From Stenotrophomonas maltophilia (GTDB taxonomy: Bacteria > Pseudomonadota > Gammaproteobacteria > Xanthomonadales > Xanthomonadaceae), in assembly GCF_013464915.1 (NCBI RefSeq), contig NZ_RAVT01000031.1, positions 1 through 64,000 of the forward strand: 64,000 nucleotides of DNA, in the 5' to 3' direction. A program made the translations under genes and the position numbers. The notes under the pieces are model-generated. The model was given only the letters and a program-made list of their open reading frames with translations, was not told where the DNA came from and ran no database searches. Shown here piece by piece: positions 38,123-46,781 of the stretch (within the stretch, counting starts at the first letter, position 1; each line of letters starts with the position of its first letter).

Positions 38123-39481
38123 ATGACTGACTTCATCGGATCGGTCTGGTGGATGATTGTCAGCCTCGGGCTGCTGGTCACGTTCCACGAGTTCGGGCAT
38201 TACTGGGTCGGCCGCCTGTGCGGGGTCAAGATCCTGCGCTTCTCGGTCGGCTTCGGCCGCCCGCTGTGGTCGCGCCGCGACAGGCACGGTACCGAGTTCG
38301 CCATTGCCGCCATCCCGCTGGGTGGCTACGTGAAGTTCCTCGACGAACGTGAGGTCGAGGTCCATCCCCACGAGCGCGGCCAGGCCTTCAACCACAAGAC
38401 CGTGTGGCAGCGCATCGCCATTGTCGCCGCAGGGCCGATCGCCAACCTTCTGCTGTGCATCCTGCTGCTGTGGGCGATGTTCGTGATCGGCAAGCAGGAC
38501 TACTCGCCGACGATCGGCCGGGTTGACGGCATCGCCGCCAGTGCCGGCCTGGTCAGTGGTGACCGCGTTCTGCGGGTGGATGACCGCCAGGTCGCCACCC
38601 TGGGCGAGGCCAGCATGGCGCTGACCGCCGCCGCGATGGATCGCCGCGACGTCAAGCTTGAAGTACTCGACCCCGCAGACCAGGTGCGCGTGCGCACCCT
38701 GCCGCTGTCGCAGCTGCCCGCCGGTTTCGATGAACGACGGGTGCCGATCCTGGCCGGCCTTTATTGGCAGTCGTGGCTGCAGCCGGCGCTGGTCGACTCG
38801 CTCACCGCCGATTCGGTGGTCACCGGGCTGCTGCAGCCGGGCGACCTGATCGTGGCGATCGACGGCCAGCGCATCGACAGCGTCGACCAGGTGATCGGCG
38901 AGATCCAGGCCCTCGGCCGTGCCGGAGGCCCTGGCATGATCGAGGTCCTGCGAGGTGGTGAACGCCTTGCACTGGAAGTCACGCCCCGCCAGGGCAAGGA
39001 TGGCAAGGGCAACCCGGCCTGGCAGATCGGCGTCGGCTTTCCCACCACCTACAGCCCTTCCTACGACACCCTGCTGCGCTATGGGCCGCTGGATGCAGTG
39101 ACCGTCGCCGTACGTGAAACCGGCCGGCTTGCCGCCGATTCGCTGGGCATGATGGGCCGCATCGTCACCGGCAAAGCCTCGCTGCAGAACGTTTCCGGGC
39201 CCGTCACCATTGCCCGCGTGGCCAATGTCTCTGCCAAACGCGGCCTCGACTGGTTCCTGCAGTTCCTTGCCCTGCTGTCACTCAGCCTGTGCATCATCAA
39301 CCTGTTGCCGATCCCCATCTTGGACGGCGGGCACCTGCTGTATTACCTTATCGAGTTGGTCAAGGGCAGCCCGCTGAGCGAGCGTGCCATCGCCGCCGGC
39401 CAATACATCGGCCTGGCGTTGCTGGCCGGGCTGATGGGGTTGGCGTTCTACAACGACATCCTCGGCCTGGTCCCGCGATGA
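38123..39481 (+). CDS. rseP: Site-2 zinc metalloprotease RseP
   Basis: 452 residues (E. coli RseP 450). Intramembrane protease that cleaves anti-sigma-E after envelope stress. Zinc motif HEFGH at residues 22-26 within the first membrane helix; second metal ligand region NLLPIPILDGGHLLYYLIE near the C-terminus. Two tandem PDZ domains lie in the periplasmic part (about 115-190 and 200-285). It sits directly before bamA, consistent with a shared role in outer-membrane homeostasis. Its stop overlaps an in-frame ATG of the bamA reading frame at 39478. Confidence 0.96.
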   Translation: MTDFIGSVWWMIVSLGLLVTFHEFGHYWVGRLCGVKILRFSVGFGRPLWSRRDRHGTEFAIAAIPLGGYVKFLDEREVEVHPHERGQAFNHKTVWQRIAIVAAGPIANLLLCILLLWAMFVIGKQDYSPTIGRVDGIAASAGLVSGDRVLRVDDRQVATLGEASMALTAAAMDRRDVKLEVLDPADQVRVRTLPLSQLPAGFDERRVPILAGLYWQSWLQPALVDSLTADSVVTGLLQPGDLIVAIDGQRIDSVDQVIGEIQALGRAGGPGMIEVLRGGERLALEVTPRQGKDGKGNPAWQIGVGFPTTYSPSYDTLLRYGPLDAVTVAVRETGRLAADSLGMMGRIVTGKASLQNVSGPVTIARVANVSAKRGLDWFLQFLALLSLSLCIINLLPIPILDGGHLLYYLIELVKGSPLSERAIAAGQYIGLALLAGLMGLAFYNDILGLVPR

Positions 39482-39555
39482 ACTTTTCCACGTTGTTGCC
39501 GTCTACAGCGTCGGCATCCCGCACCAATGAAATCGACCTTCCTACCGGACGTGAC

Positions 39556-41919
39556 ATGACGCGACTCCCCAATCGCCGCCTGCTGGCCCTCGCCCTCGCC
39601 GCCGTCACCGGCGCTCCCGCCCTGGCCCAGGCAGCCGAGCCCTTCACTGTCAGCGACATCCGCGTCGATGGCCTGCAGCGCATCAGCTCGGGCACGGTGT
39701 TCACCTACCTGCCGGTGGAACGTGGCGAGACGATCACCGACAACAAGGTCGGCGAGACCATCCGCGCCCTGTACAAGACCGGCTTCTTCGAAGACGTGCA
39801 GCTGGACCGCCAGGGCAGCATCCTGGTGGTGACCGTCAAGGAACGCCCGGCGATCAACAAGCTGACCGTGACCGGCAACAAGGACATCAAGTCCGAGCAG
39901 CTGCTCAAGGGCCTGTCCGACATCGGCCTGACCGAAGGCGGCACCTTCGACCGCCTGAGCCTGGACCGCGTGACCCAGGAGCTTCGCCGCCAGTACAACG
40001 ACCGCGGCAAGTACACCGTCGAGATCACCCCGACCGTGAGCCCGCTGGACCGCAACCGCGTGGACATCGCGATCGCCATCAAGGAAGGCAAGGCGGCCAA
40101 GATCCGCCACGTCAACCTGGTCGGCACCGAGAAGTTCGAGAGCAAGGACATCCTGGAAACCTGGGAGTCCAAGGAGCACAACTGGGCCTCGTGGTACCGC
40201 CGTGACGACCAGTACTCCAAGGAAAAGCTGTCCGGCGACCTGGAAAAGCTCAACTCCTGGTACCTGGACCGCGGCTACGTCGACTTCAGCATCGATTCCA
40301 CCCAGGTTTCGATCAGCCCTGACAAGCGCGACATGTTCCTCACCGCGGGCGTGACCGAGGGTGCGCAGTACAAGATCTCCGAGATCAAGGTCAGTGGCGA
40401 CACCATCCTCCCGCAGGAGGACGTCGAGCGAATGGTGATCCAGAAGTCCGGCGACACGTTCTCGCGTGCCCTGCTGGAATTCAGCTCGGACACCATCACC
40501 AACTCGCTGTCCAACATCGGCTACGCGTTTGCCAAGGTGAACCCGATCCCGACCACCAACCGCCCCGACCAGACCGTGGCCATCAACATGCAGGTCGTTC
40601 CGGGCCCGCGCGTGTCGGTGCGCCGCATCCTGTTCCGTGGCAACACCCGCACCTCCGACGAAGTGATGCGTCGCGAAATGCGCCAGTTCGAGAACAGCTG
40701 GTACTCGCAGGCCGCGATCGACCGCTCCAAGATCCGCCTGCAGCGCCTGGGCTACTTCGAATCGGTGGACGTGGAAACCCCGGCCGTCAGCGGCAGCAAC
40801 GACCAGGTCGACGTCGTCTACAACGTCAAGGAAACCACCTCCGGCAGCTTCGTGTTCGGCCTGGGCTATTCGCAGTCCTACGGCATGACCACCTCGGTGC
40901 AGCTGTCGCAGAACAACTTCCTCGGCGGCGGCAACCGCGTGTCGGTCGAAGCCTCGCGCAGCAGCTACCTGCAGCGCTACGGCTTCAGCTACACCAACCC
41001 GTACTTCACCGATGACGGCGTGTCACTGGGCTACAACCTGTCCTGGCGTGAACTGGACTACTCCGACTTCAACACCGCCCAGTACAACAGCACCAATGGT
41101 TCGGCACAGGTGGTGTTCGGCGTGCCGCTGACCGAGACCGACACCGTCTCGCTGATGTTCGGCATCGACAGCAACCAGATCACTACATATCGCAACTCGA
41201 CCCCGGACTCGATCATCGATTACATCGATGCGGTCGGTTCGCGCACCTTCCATGCCTGGCGTACCGAGCTCGGCTGGGCGCGCGATTCGCGCAACGATTA
41301 CTTCATGCCGACCCGCGGTACCTACCAGCGCGTCGGCCTGGAAACGACCCTGCCAGGTTCGACCATCGAGTACTACAAGCTGAACTACCAGATCAGCAAG
41401 TACTGGCCGATCATGCCGTCGCTGGTGATCAACACCCGCGCCGAAGTGGGCTACGGCGATGCCTACGGCAAGGACTACACCCGCACGATCACCGACGCCG
41501 ACGGCAAAACCCGTACCGTCACCGCCAGCGGCCTGCCGTTCTTCGAGAACTTCTACGCCGGTGGTACCAACTCGGTACGCGGCTTCGAGGACAACACCCT
41601 CGGTCCGCGCGAAGTGACCCAGGGTTACCCGGAAGGCCAGCCGCTGGGTGGTTCCCTGAAGACCGTCGGCTCGGTCGAAGCCTACTTCCCGCGCCTGTTC
41701 GACAGCCCCTCGGCCCGCGTGTCGGCCTTCGTCGACTTCGGCAACGTCTACAACGGCACCAAGAACTTCAAGGCCAACGAGCTGCGCGTGTCCTCCGGTG
41801 TGGCCCTGCTGTGGCGCGCCCCGGTCGGACCGATCTCGATCAGCTACGCGTTCCCGCTGAAGAAGGAAGACGGCGACAAGATCGAGCGCCTGCAATTCAC
41901 GTTCGGTGGCCAGTTCTGA
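39556..41919 (+). CDS. bamA: Outer-membrane protein assembly factor BamA
   Basis: 787 residues from ATG 39556, which gives a normal signal peptide (cleavage after ALAQA). ATG 39478, overlapping the rseP stop, would add 26 residues before the signal. Five POTRA domains (about 24-420) precede a 16-strand barrel. Motifs: DIRVDGLQRISSGTVFTYLPV, GNKDIKSEQL, the barrel-lid region FYAGGTNSVRGFEDNTLGPR (VRGF motif of strand 6/loop 6) and the C-terminal FTFGGQF ending in Phe. Central subunit of the BAM complex. Followed by a 377-bp intergenic region without skp. Confidence 0.97.
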   Translation: MTRLPNRRLLALALAAVTGAPALAQAAEPFTVSDIRVDGLQRISSGTVFTYLPVERGETITDNKVGETIRALYKTGFFEDVQLDRQGSILVVTVKERPAINKLTVTGNKDIKSEQLLKGLSDIGLTEGGTFDRLSLDRVTQELRRQYNDRGKYTVEITPTVSPLDRNRVDIAIAIKEGKAAKIRHVNLVGTEKFESKDILETWESKEHNWASWYRRDDQYSKEKLSGDLEKLNSWYLDRGYVDFSIDSTQVSISPDKRDMFLTAGVTEGAQYKISEIKVSGDTILPQEDVERMVIQKSGDTFSRALLEFSSDTITNSLSNIGYAFAKVNPIPTTNRPDQTVAINMQVVPGPRVSVRRILFRGNTRTSDEVMRREMRQFENSWYSQAAIDRSKIRLQRLGYFESVDVETPAVSGSNDQVDVVYNVKETTSGSFVFGLGYSQSYGMTTSVQLSQNNFLGGGNRVSVEASRSSYLQRYGFSYTNPYFTDDGVSLGYNLSWRELDYSDFNTAQYNSTNGSAQVVFGVPLTETDTVSLMFGIDSNQITTYRNSTPDSIIDYIDAVGSRTFHAWRTELGWARDSRNDYFMPTRGTYQRVGLETTLPGSTIEYYKLNYQISKYWPIMPSLVINTRAEVGYGDAYGKDYTRTITDADGKTRTVTASGLPFFENFYAGGTNSVRGFEDNTLGPREVTQGYPEGQPLGGSLKTVGSVEAYFPRLFDSPSARVSAFVDFGNVYNGTKNFKANELRVSSGVALLWRAPVGPISISYAFPLKKEDGDKIERLQFTFGGQF

Positions 41920-41939
41920 GGAACGTTGTTCCTCAGAAC
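41917..41939 (+). terminator. Hairpin at the end of bamA
   Basis: CTGAGGAAC, loop GTT, GTTCCTCAG, beginning in the bamA stop codon. No T run follows; it may stabilise the mRNA end. Confidence 0.5.
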
Positions 41940-42041
41940 TGATCCACCTCCGGTGAATTGCCCGCGCATTTCACCTATCCCCCGCGCCGCTGGCGCGCCC
42001 CCCTTAACAGAAGGGGGGCTCTCCACCAGACGGGGTGCGAA

Positions 42042-42070
42042 GCGCCGGGCATTGCCCGGCGTTTTCGTTT
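42042..42070 (+). terminator. Intrinsic terminator after bamA
   Basis: Stem CGCCGGGC, loop ATT, GCCCGGCG, followed by TTTTCGTTTT. It should separate the bamA transcript from lpxD. Confidence 0.8.
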
Positions 42071-42118
42071 TACTTGCTCGCCGCCGCCGTTACTTCCCGC
42101 GCTCGCGTGAAATCATCT

Positions 42119-42226
42119 GGTGATGGCGCAGGGGGCTGACCAGGACCGTTGGCGCCATGGATGGCGCCATCGAGCCCCCAGGGATGGGTTTACGGCGTGT
42201 CCAGGTCAGCCCCCTGCGCCATCACC
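42119..42226. repeat. 108-bp nested palindrome between bamA and lpxD
   Basis: A perfect 23-bp inverted repeat (outer arms 42119-42141 and 42204-42226, GGTGATGGCGCAGGGGGC...) encloses 62 bp with a second palindrome, TGGCGCCATGG / ATGGCGCCA (42150-42169), and a GGGGGCT/AGCCCCC-like pair. There is no open reading frame and no clear target-site duplication. It looks like a dispersed palindromic element or a small structured RNA. Confidence 0.65.
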
Positions 42227-42296
42227 CCGGGACGTCAGGCAGGCGCCGCTTTTGACCCCGCATGACCGCAATGGCCTCACACGTTAAACTCCCGCC

Positions 42297-43319
42297 GTGA
42301 ATACTCCCACCTACACCGCCCAGCAACTCGCCGAGCAGTTCGGCCTGCAGGTCCATGGCGACCCCGCCACCGCCATCCATGGCGTGGCCACCCTCGCCCA
42401 TGCCGGTCCTGGCCAGCTGACTTTCCTCGCCAACCCGCGCTACCGCGCCCAGCTGGCCGACAGCCAGGCCTCGCTGGTGGTCCTGCGTGCCGACGACGCC
42501 GAGGCCGCCCCCGGCGCCGCGCTCGTGGCCAAGGACCCGTACACCACCTTCGCCAAGATCGCCGCGCTGTTCGACATCGCGCCGACGCGCCCGCCGGGCA
42601 TCCACCCCAGCGCCGTCATTGATCCCAGCGCCCAGGTCGCCGCCAGCGCCCATATCGGTCCCTTCGTCTCCATCGGCGCGCGCAGCGTGGTCGGCGAGAA
42701 CTGCATCATCGGCACCGGCAGCGTGATCGGCGAAGACTGCAGCCTGGACAATGGCTGCGAGCTGATCGCGCGGGTCACCCTGGTCACCCGGGTCAAGCTC
42801 GGCAAGCGCGTGCGTGTGCATCCCGGTGCCGTGCTCGGCGCCGATGGCTTCGGCCTGGCCATGGACGCCGGCAAGTGGATCAAGGTGCCGCAGCTCGGCG
42901 GCGTGCGCATCGGCGACGACTGCGAGATCGGCGCCAACACCTGCGTCGACCGTGGTGCGCTGGAAGACACCGTGCTGGACGAAGACGTGCGCCTGGACAA
43001 CCTGGTGCAGATCGCGCACAACGTGCAGATCGGCGCGCACTCGGCCATCGCGGGCTGCACCGGCATCGCCGGCAGTGCCAGGATCGGCCGCTACTGCCTG
43101 CTCGGCGGCCACGTCGGCGTGGTCGGCCACCTCGAGATCTGCGACAAGGTCGTGATCACCGGCAAGTCGGTGGTCCGCAATTCCATCCATGAGCCGGGCG
43201 AGTACTCGTCCGGCACCCCGTTGACCGACAACCGCACGTGGCGCAAGAACGCCGCGCGCTTCAAGCAGCTGGACGCATTGGCTCGCCGCGTGCTGGCTGC
43301 TGGCAAGGAGAAAGAATGA
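42297..43319 (+). CDS. lpxD: UDP-3-O-acyl-glucosamine N-acyltransferase
   Basis: 340 residues (E. coli LpxD 341). Third step of lipid A synthesis, adding the N-linked hydroxyacyl chain. Left-handed beta-helix of hexapeptide repeats; the catalytic His lies in VQIAHNVQIGAHSAIAG; the uridine-binding N-domain reads LTFLANPRYRAQLADSQASLVVL. The start is GTG at 42297; no ATG is nearby and no ribosome site is visible, while TAAACT at 42283-42288 could be a -10 box, so the message may be leaderless. It overlaps fabZ by ATGA. Confidence 0.96.
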   Translation: MNTPTYTAQQLAEQFGLQVHGDPATAIHGVATLAHAGPGQLTFLANPRYRAQLADSQASLVVLRADDAEAAPGAALVAKDPYTTFAKIAALFDIAPTRPPGIHPSAVIDPSAQVAASAHIGPFVSIGARSVVGENCIIGTGSVIGEDCSLDNGCELIARVTLVTRVKLGKRVRVHPGAVLGADGFGLAMDAGKWIKVPQLGGVRIGDDCEIGANTCVDRGALEDTVLDEDVRLDNLVQIAHNVQIGAHSAIAGCTGIAGSARIGRYCLLGGHVGVVGHLEICDKVVITGKSVVRNSIHEPGEYSSGTPLTDNRTWRKNAARFKQLDALARRVLAAGKEKE

Positions 43320-43774
43320 ACGACACGCTGCAGCTTCCTATCGACGTCTGCCAGATCCAGGAACTGCTCCCGCACCGTTACCCGTTCCTGCTGGTGGACC
43401 GGGTGCTTGAACTGGACATCGACGCCAAGCGCATCCTGGCGCAGAAGAACGTCAGCATCAACGAGCCGTTCTTCCAGGGCCACTTCCCGGGCCGCCCGAT
43501 CATGCCCGGCGTGCTGATCATCGAAGCGCTGGCCCAGGCCGGTGGCGTGATGACCCAGCTGACGCTCGGCCGCGACGCGCAGTCCAAGCTGTTCTACATG
43601 GTCAAGGTGGAAAACGCCCGCTTCAACAAGCAGGTCGTCCCCGGCGACGTGCTGATGCTGGACGTGCAGATGAGGCGCCTGATCCGCAACATGGGCTGGT
43701 ACTACGGCGAAGCCAAGGTCAACGGTGAAGTCGTTGCCTCGGCCGAGGTCATGTGCGCCGGTGCCAAGGGCTGA
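43316..43774 (+). CDS. fabZ: 3-hydroxyacyl-ACP dehydratase FabZ
   Basis: 152 residues from ATG 43316, with AAGGAG 5 nt upstream; a longer frame starting in lpxD is not needed. Hot-dog fold dehydratase of fatty acid elongation with catalytic His56 in [20 protein letters not shown] and Glu70. It competes with LpxA and LpxD for 3-hydroxyacyl-ACP, which is why the three genes are kept together. Confidence 0.97.
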   Translation: MNDTLQLPIDVCQIQELLPHRYPFLLVDRVLELDIDAKRILAQKNVSINEPFFQGHFPGRPIMPGVLIIEALAQAGGVMTQLTLGRDAQSKLFYMVKVENARFNKQVVPGDVLMLDVQMRRLIRNMGWYYGEAKVNGEVVASAEVMCAGAKG

Positions 43775-43790
43775 TCCACGGGAGGCAGCA

Positions 43791-44582
43791 ATGACTGACA
43801 ACGCACCACGGATCCACCCGACTGCCGTCATCGATCCGGCCGCGCGCCTGGCCGACGACGTCCAGGTCGGCGCGTTCACCCTGATCGGTGCCGATGTCGA
43901 AATCGGTGCCGGCACGGTGGTGGGCCCCCATTGCAGCATCCACGGCCCGACGAAGATCGGCCGTGACAACCGCTTCGTGGGCCACGCCGCGGTTGGTGGC
44001 GAGCCGCAGGACAAGAAGTTCGCTGGCGAACGCACCGAACTGGTGATCGGCGACCGCAACGTGTTCCGCGAGTTCGTCACCCTGAACCGTGGCACCGGCG
44101 GCGGCGGCGGCATCACCACCATCGGCAACGACAACTGGATGCTGGCCTACACGCACGTGGCGCACGACTGCCATGTCGGCAACTTCTGCGTGTTCTCCAA
44201 CAACACCACTCTGGCTGGCCACGTGACCGTGGGCGACTACGTGATCATCAGCGGCTTCGCCGGTGCCCACCAGTTCTGCCGCATCGGTGCGCATGCCTTC
44301 CTGGGCATGGGCGCGCTGACCAATGGCGACGTACCACCGTTCACCATGGTCGGCACCGATTCGCTGGGCCGCCCGCGTGGTATCAACAGCGAAGGCCTGA
44401 AGCGCCGCGGCTTCGATGCCGAGCGCATCTCCGCCATCAAGCGTGCCTACCGTACCCTGTACGTGGCAGGCCTGCCGCTGGCCGAAGCCAAGGTGCAGCT
44501 GACCGAACAGGCGCGTGACAGCGATGACGTGAGGGCGATGCTGGACTTCATCGAGCACGCCGAGAGGCCCTTGCTGCGATGA
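43791..44582 (+). CDS. lpxA: UDP-N-acetylglucosamine acyltransferase
   Basis: 263 residues (E. coli LpxA 262). First step of lipid A synthesis. GGAGG lies 6 nt before ATG 43791. Catalytic His125 in [12 protein letters not shown], with His122 and His160. The acyl-chain ruler position 173 is Met (FLGMGAL), as in P. aeruginosa LpxA (C10 selective), whereas E. coli has Gly (C14 selective). It should therefore prefer short hydroxyacyl chains, in line with the short-chain lipid A of Xanthomonadaceae. It overlaps lpxB by ATGA. Confidence 0.97.
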   Translation: MTDNAPRIHPTAVIDPAARLADDVQVGAFTLIGADVEIGAGTVVGPHCSIHGPTKIGRDNRFVGHAAVGGEPQDKKFAGERTELVIGDRNVFREFVTLNRGTGGGGGITTIGNDNWMLAYTHVAHDCHVGNFCVFSNNTTLAGHVTVGDYVIISGFAGAHQFCRIGAHAFLGMGALTNGDVPPFTMVGTDSLGRPRGINSEGLKRRGFDAERISAIKRAYRTLYVAGLPLAEAKVQLTEQARDSDDVRAMLDFIEHAERPLLR

Positions 44583-45838
44583 GCAGCACGACCGGCCAGG
44601 CGCCAGCCGGCGCCGCCGTGATTCCGCTGGCCTCGATGGCCGGCAGCGTCCCTGCCCAGCGGGTGCTCAGCGAGCGCCCGTTGCGGATCGCCCTGGTGGC
44701 CGGTGAGGCCTCCGGCGATCTGCTCGGTGCGGGCCTGGTGCGCGAACTGAAAGCGCGCTTCCCGAATGCCGAATTCGCCGGCATCGGCGGCGATGCCATG
44801 CGCAGCGCCGGCTGCCAGACCTGGCACGACGCCAGCGAACTGGCAGTGATGGGCCTGACTGAAGTACTGCGCCATCTCCCACGCCTGTTGAAACTGCGTT
44901 CGGCGTTCCGCCAGCGTGCGCTGGAATGGCAGCCGGACGTGTTCATCGGCATCGACGCGCCCGACTTCAACCTGGGCATCGAGCGATGGCTGAAGCAGCG
45001 CGGCGTGCGCACCGTGCACTACGTCAGCCCCTCCGTCTGGGCCTGGCGCGAGAAGCGGGCGGAGAAGATCGGCAGCAGCGCCGACCTGGTGCTGTGCCTG
45101 TTCCCGATGGAACCGCCGATCTATGCCAGGCACGGCATCGACGCGCGCTTCGTCGGCCACCCGATGGCCGATGACATTCCGCTGCAGGGCAACCGCGAGC
45201 AGGCCCGTGCCGCGCTTGGCCTGCCGACCTCGGCCAAGGTACTGGCAGTGTTGCCGGGCAGCCGCCTCGGCGAGATTTCGCGCCTGGGCGAACCGTTCTT
45301 CGAGGCCGCCTGGCAGGTCTCCGAACGCATCCCCGGCCTGCACGTGGTGGTGCCTGCGGCCAACCCGGCCTGCAAGCGCCTGATCGAAGAGCAGCTGTCA
45401 CGCTCGGCGTTGCCGGTGGCCTTCTCGCACGTACTCGACGGCGAGGCACGCAACGCGATGATCGCCGCCGATGTGGTGGTGCTGGCCTCGGGCACCGCGA
45501 CGCTGGAGGCGATGCTGGTCAAGCGGCCGATGGTGGTCGGTTACCGCGTCAACGAGCTGACCTACCGCCTGGTCAAGGCGCTGGGCCTGATCAAGGTCGA
45601 TCGCTTCGCCCTGCCCAACATCCTGGCCGGCCAGGACCTGGCACCGGAACTGATGCAGCACGACTGCACGCCGGACAAGCTGGCGGCAGCCATCCAGCAG
45701 TGGTTCGACCACCCGCAGCGGGTGACCGACCTGCAGGACACCTATGCCCGCCTGCATGAGCGCCTGCGCCGCAATGCCTCGGCCCGCGCGGCAGACGCAG
45801 TGGGCGAGCTGCTGATGCGCGACCAGGCCCAGGCATGA
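44579..45838 (+). CDS. lpxB: Lipid A disaccharide synthase
   Basis: 419 residues, longer than E. coli LpxB (382) because of about 35 extra N-terminal residues ([20 protein letters not shown]...) before the conserved [18 protein letters not shown]. The ATGA overlap with lpxA supports the long start. GT19 family peripheral membrane glycosyltransferase. Motifs: [54 protein letters not shown]-type [16 protein letters not shown] and [21 protein letters not shown]. Couples UDP-2,3-diacylglucosamine to lipid X. Confidence 0.96.
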   Translation: MSSTTGQAPAGAAVIPLASMAGSVPAQRVLSERPLRIALVAGEASGDLLGAGLVRELKARFPNAEFAGIGGDAMRSAGCQTWHDASELAVMGLTEVLRHLPRLLKLRSAFRQRALEWQPDVFIGIDAPDFNLGIERWLKQRGVRTVHYVSPSVWAWREKRAEKIGSSADLVLCLFPMEPPIYARHGIDARFVGHPMADDIPLQGNREQARAALGLPTSAKVLAVLPGSRLGEISRLGEPFFEAAWQVSERIPGLHVVVPAANPACKRLIEEQLSRSALPVAFSHVLDGEARNAMIAADVVVLASGTATLEAMLVKRPMVVGYRVNELTYRLVKALGLIKVDRFALPNILAGQDLAPELMQHDCTPDKLAAAIQQWFDHPQRVTDLQDTYARLHERLRRNASARAADAVGELLMRDQAQA

Positions 45839-46503
45839 GCCGCCGCCACGCCGCAGCGGCCAGCCTGGCCCTGTTCAACGGCGCCGCCGTGGTCGAGCCG
45901 GAGCGTCTGGTCGCCGGCGTCGACGAAGCCGGCCGCGGTCCACTGGCCGGACCGGTCGCGGTGGCGGCAGTGGTGTTCGATCCATCCCGGCCGCGCATCA
46001 ACGGCCTGGACGATTCCAAGCAACTCACCGCAGCCCGCCGCGAGCAACTGCATGACCGCATCATCGAACGTGCCCTGGCCTGGCATGTGGTGCTGGTGGA
46101 CGTGGACACCATCGACCGCCTGAACATCTACCAGGCCACCCTGCAGGGCATGCGCGACGTGGTCGCGGCGGTGGCCCACGTGGCCGGCTTCGCCCGCATC
46201 GACGGCAACGTCGTGCCCAAGGGCCTGGTGCTCCCCGCACAGGCCCTGGTCGGCGGCGACGGCATCGACCGTTCGATCATGGCCGCTTCGATCCTGGCCA
46301 AGGTCTCGCGCGATCGCTACATGCAGGACGTGCACGCCCGCCACCCTCAGTATGGGTTCGAGCAGCACAAGGGCTATGGCACCCCGGCGCACCTGGCCGC
46401 GTTGCGCACGCACGGCCCCTGTGACGAGCACCGGCGCAGCTTTGCCCCGGTACGTGACTGCCTGGAAGCACCGCAGGCGGCGGCCGACATCGCGATTGCC
46501 TGA
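45835..46503 (+). CDS. rnhB: Ribonuclease HII
   Basis: 222 residues. Removes ribonucleotides from DNA and RNA of RNA/DNA hybrids. Active-site acidic residues Asp30-Glu31 in [16 protein letters not shown], a third Asp in [23 protein letters not shown]-terminal [18 protein letters not shown] is typical. It overlaps lpxB by ATGA and precedes dnaE, the usual lpxB-rnhB-dnaE order. Confidence 0.96.
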   Translation: MSRRHAAAASLALFNGAAVVEPERLVAGVDEAGRGPLAGPVAVAAVVFDPSRPRINGLDDSKQLTAARREQLHDRIIERALAWHVVLVDVDTIDRLNIYQATLQGMRDVVAAVAHVAGFARIDGNVVPKGLVLPAQALVGGDGIDRSIMAASILAKVSRDRYMQDVHARHPQYGFEQHKGYGTPAHLAALRTHGPCDEHRRSFAPVRDCLEAPQAAADIAIA

Positions 46504-46541
46504 ATCGCCTGAACGCCCGCTGCAATCCGTCTGGGGAAGAG

Positions 46542-46560
46542 TCCCCCTGAGTCAGGGGGA
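46542..46560. terminator. Palindrome in the rnhB-dnaE gap
   Basis: TCCCCCTGA G TCAGGGGGA, a perfect 19-bp palindrome with a 1-nt centre (so a real hairpin loses some pairs). No T run. The rest of the 278-bp gap shows no gene. Confidence 0.35.
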
Positions 46561-46781
46561 CGCGCCTACGGCGCGGGGGTCTGGAAGCATGGTGAGACGG
46601 GGCCCGCGGTTCGCCTGCGAGCCGTGGGAAGCGATAGCGCGAATGCGATATCGCGTGCCGTCAAGAGCTTGTCGCGCCCCCCTGCCCTCGCTACCCTGAC
46701 CGGGCACTCCAGCGCTTCCCGACCCCGGCGACGATTCCCCCCGTCGGCACCCGGGGCCCGCGCGCTCCAACCTGGTCCGGC

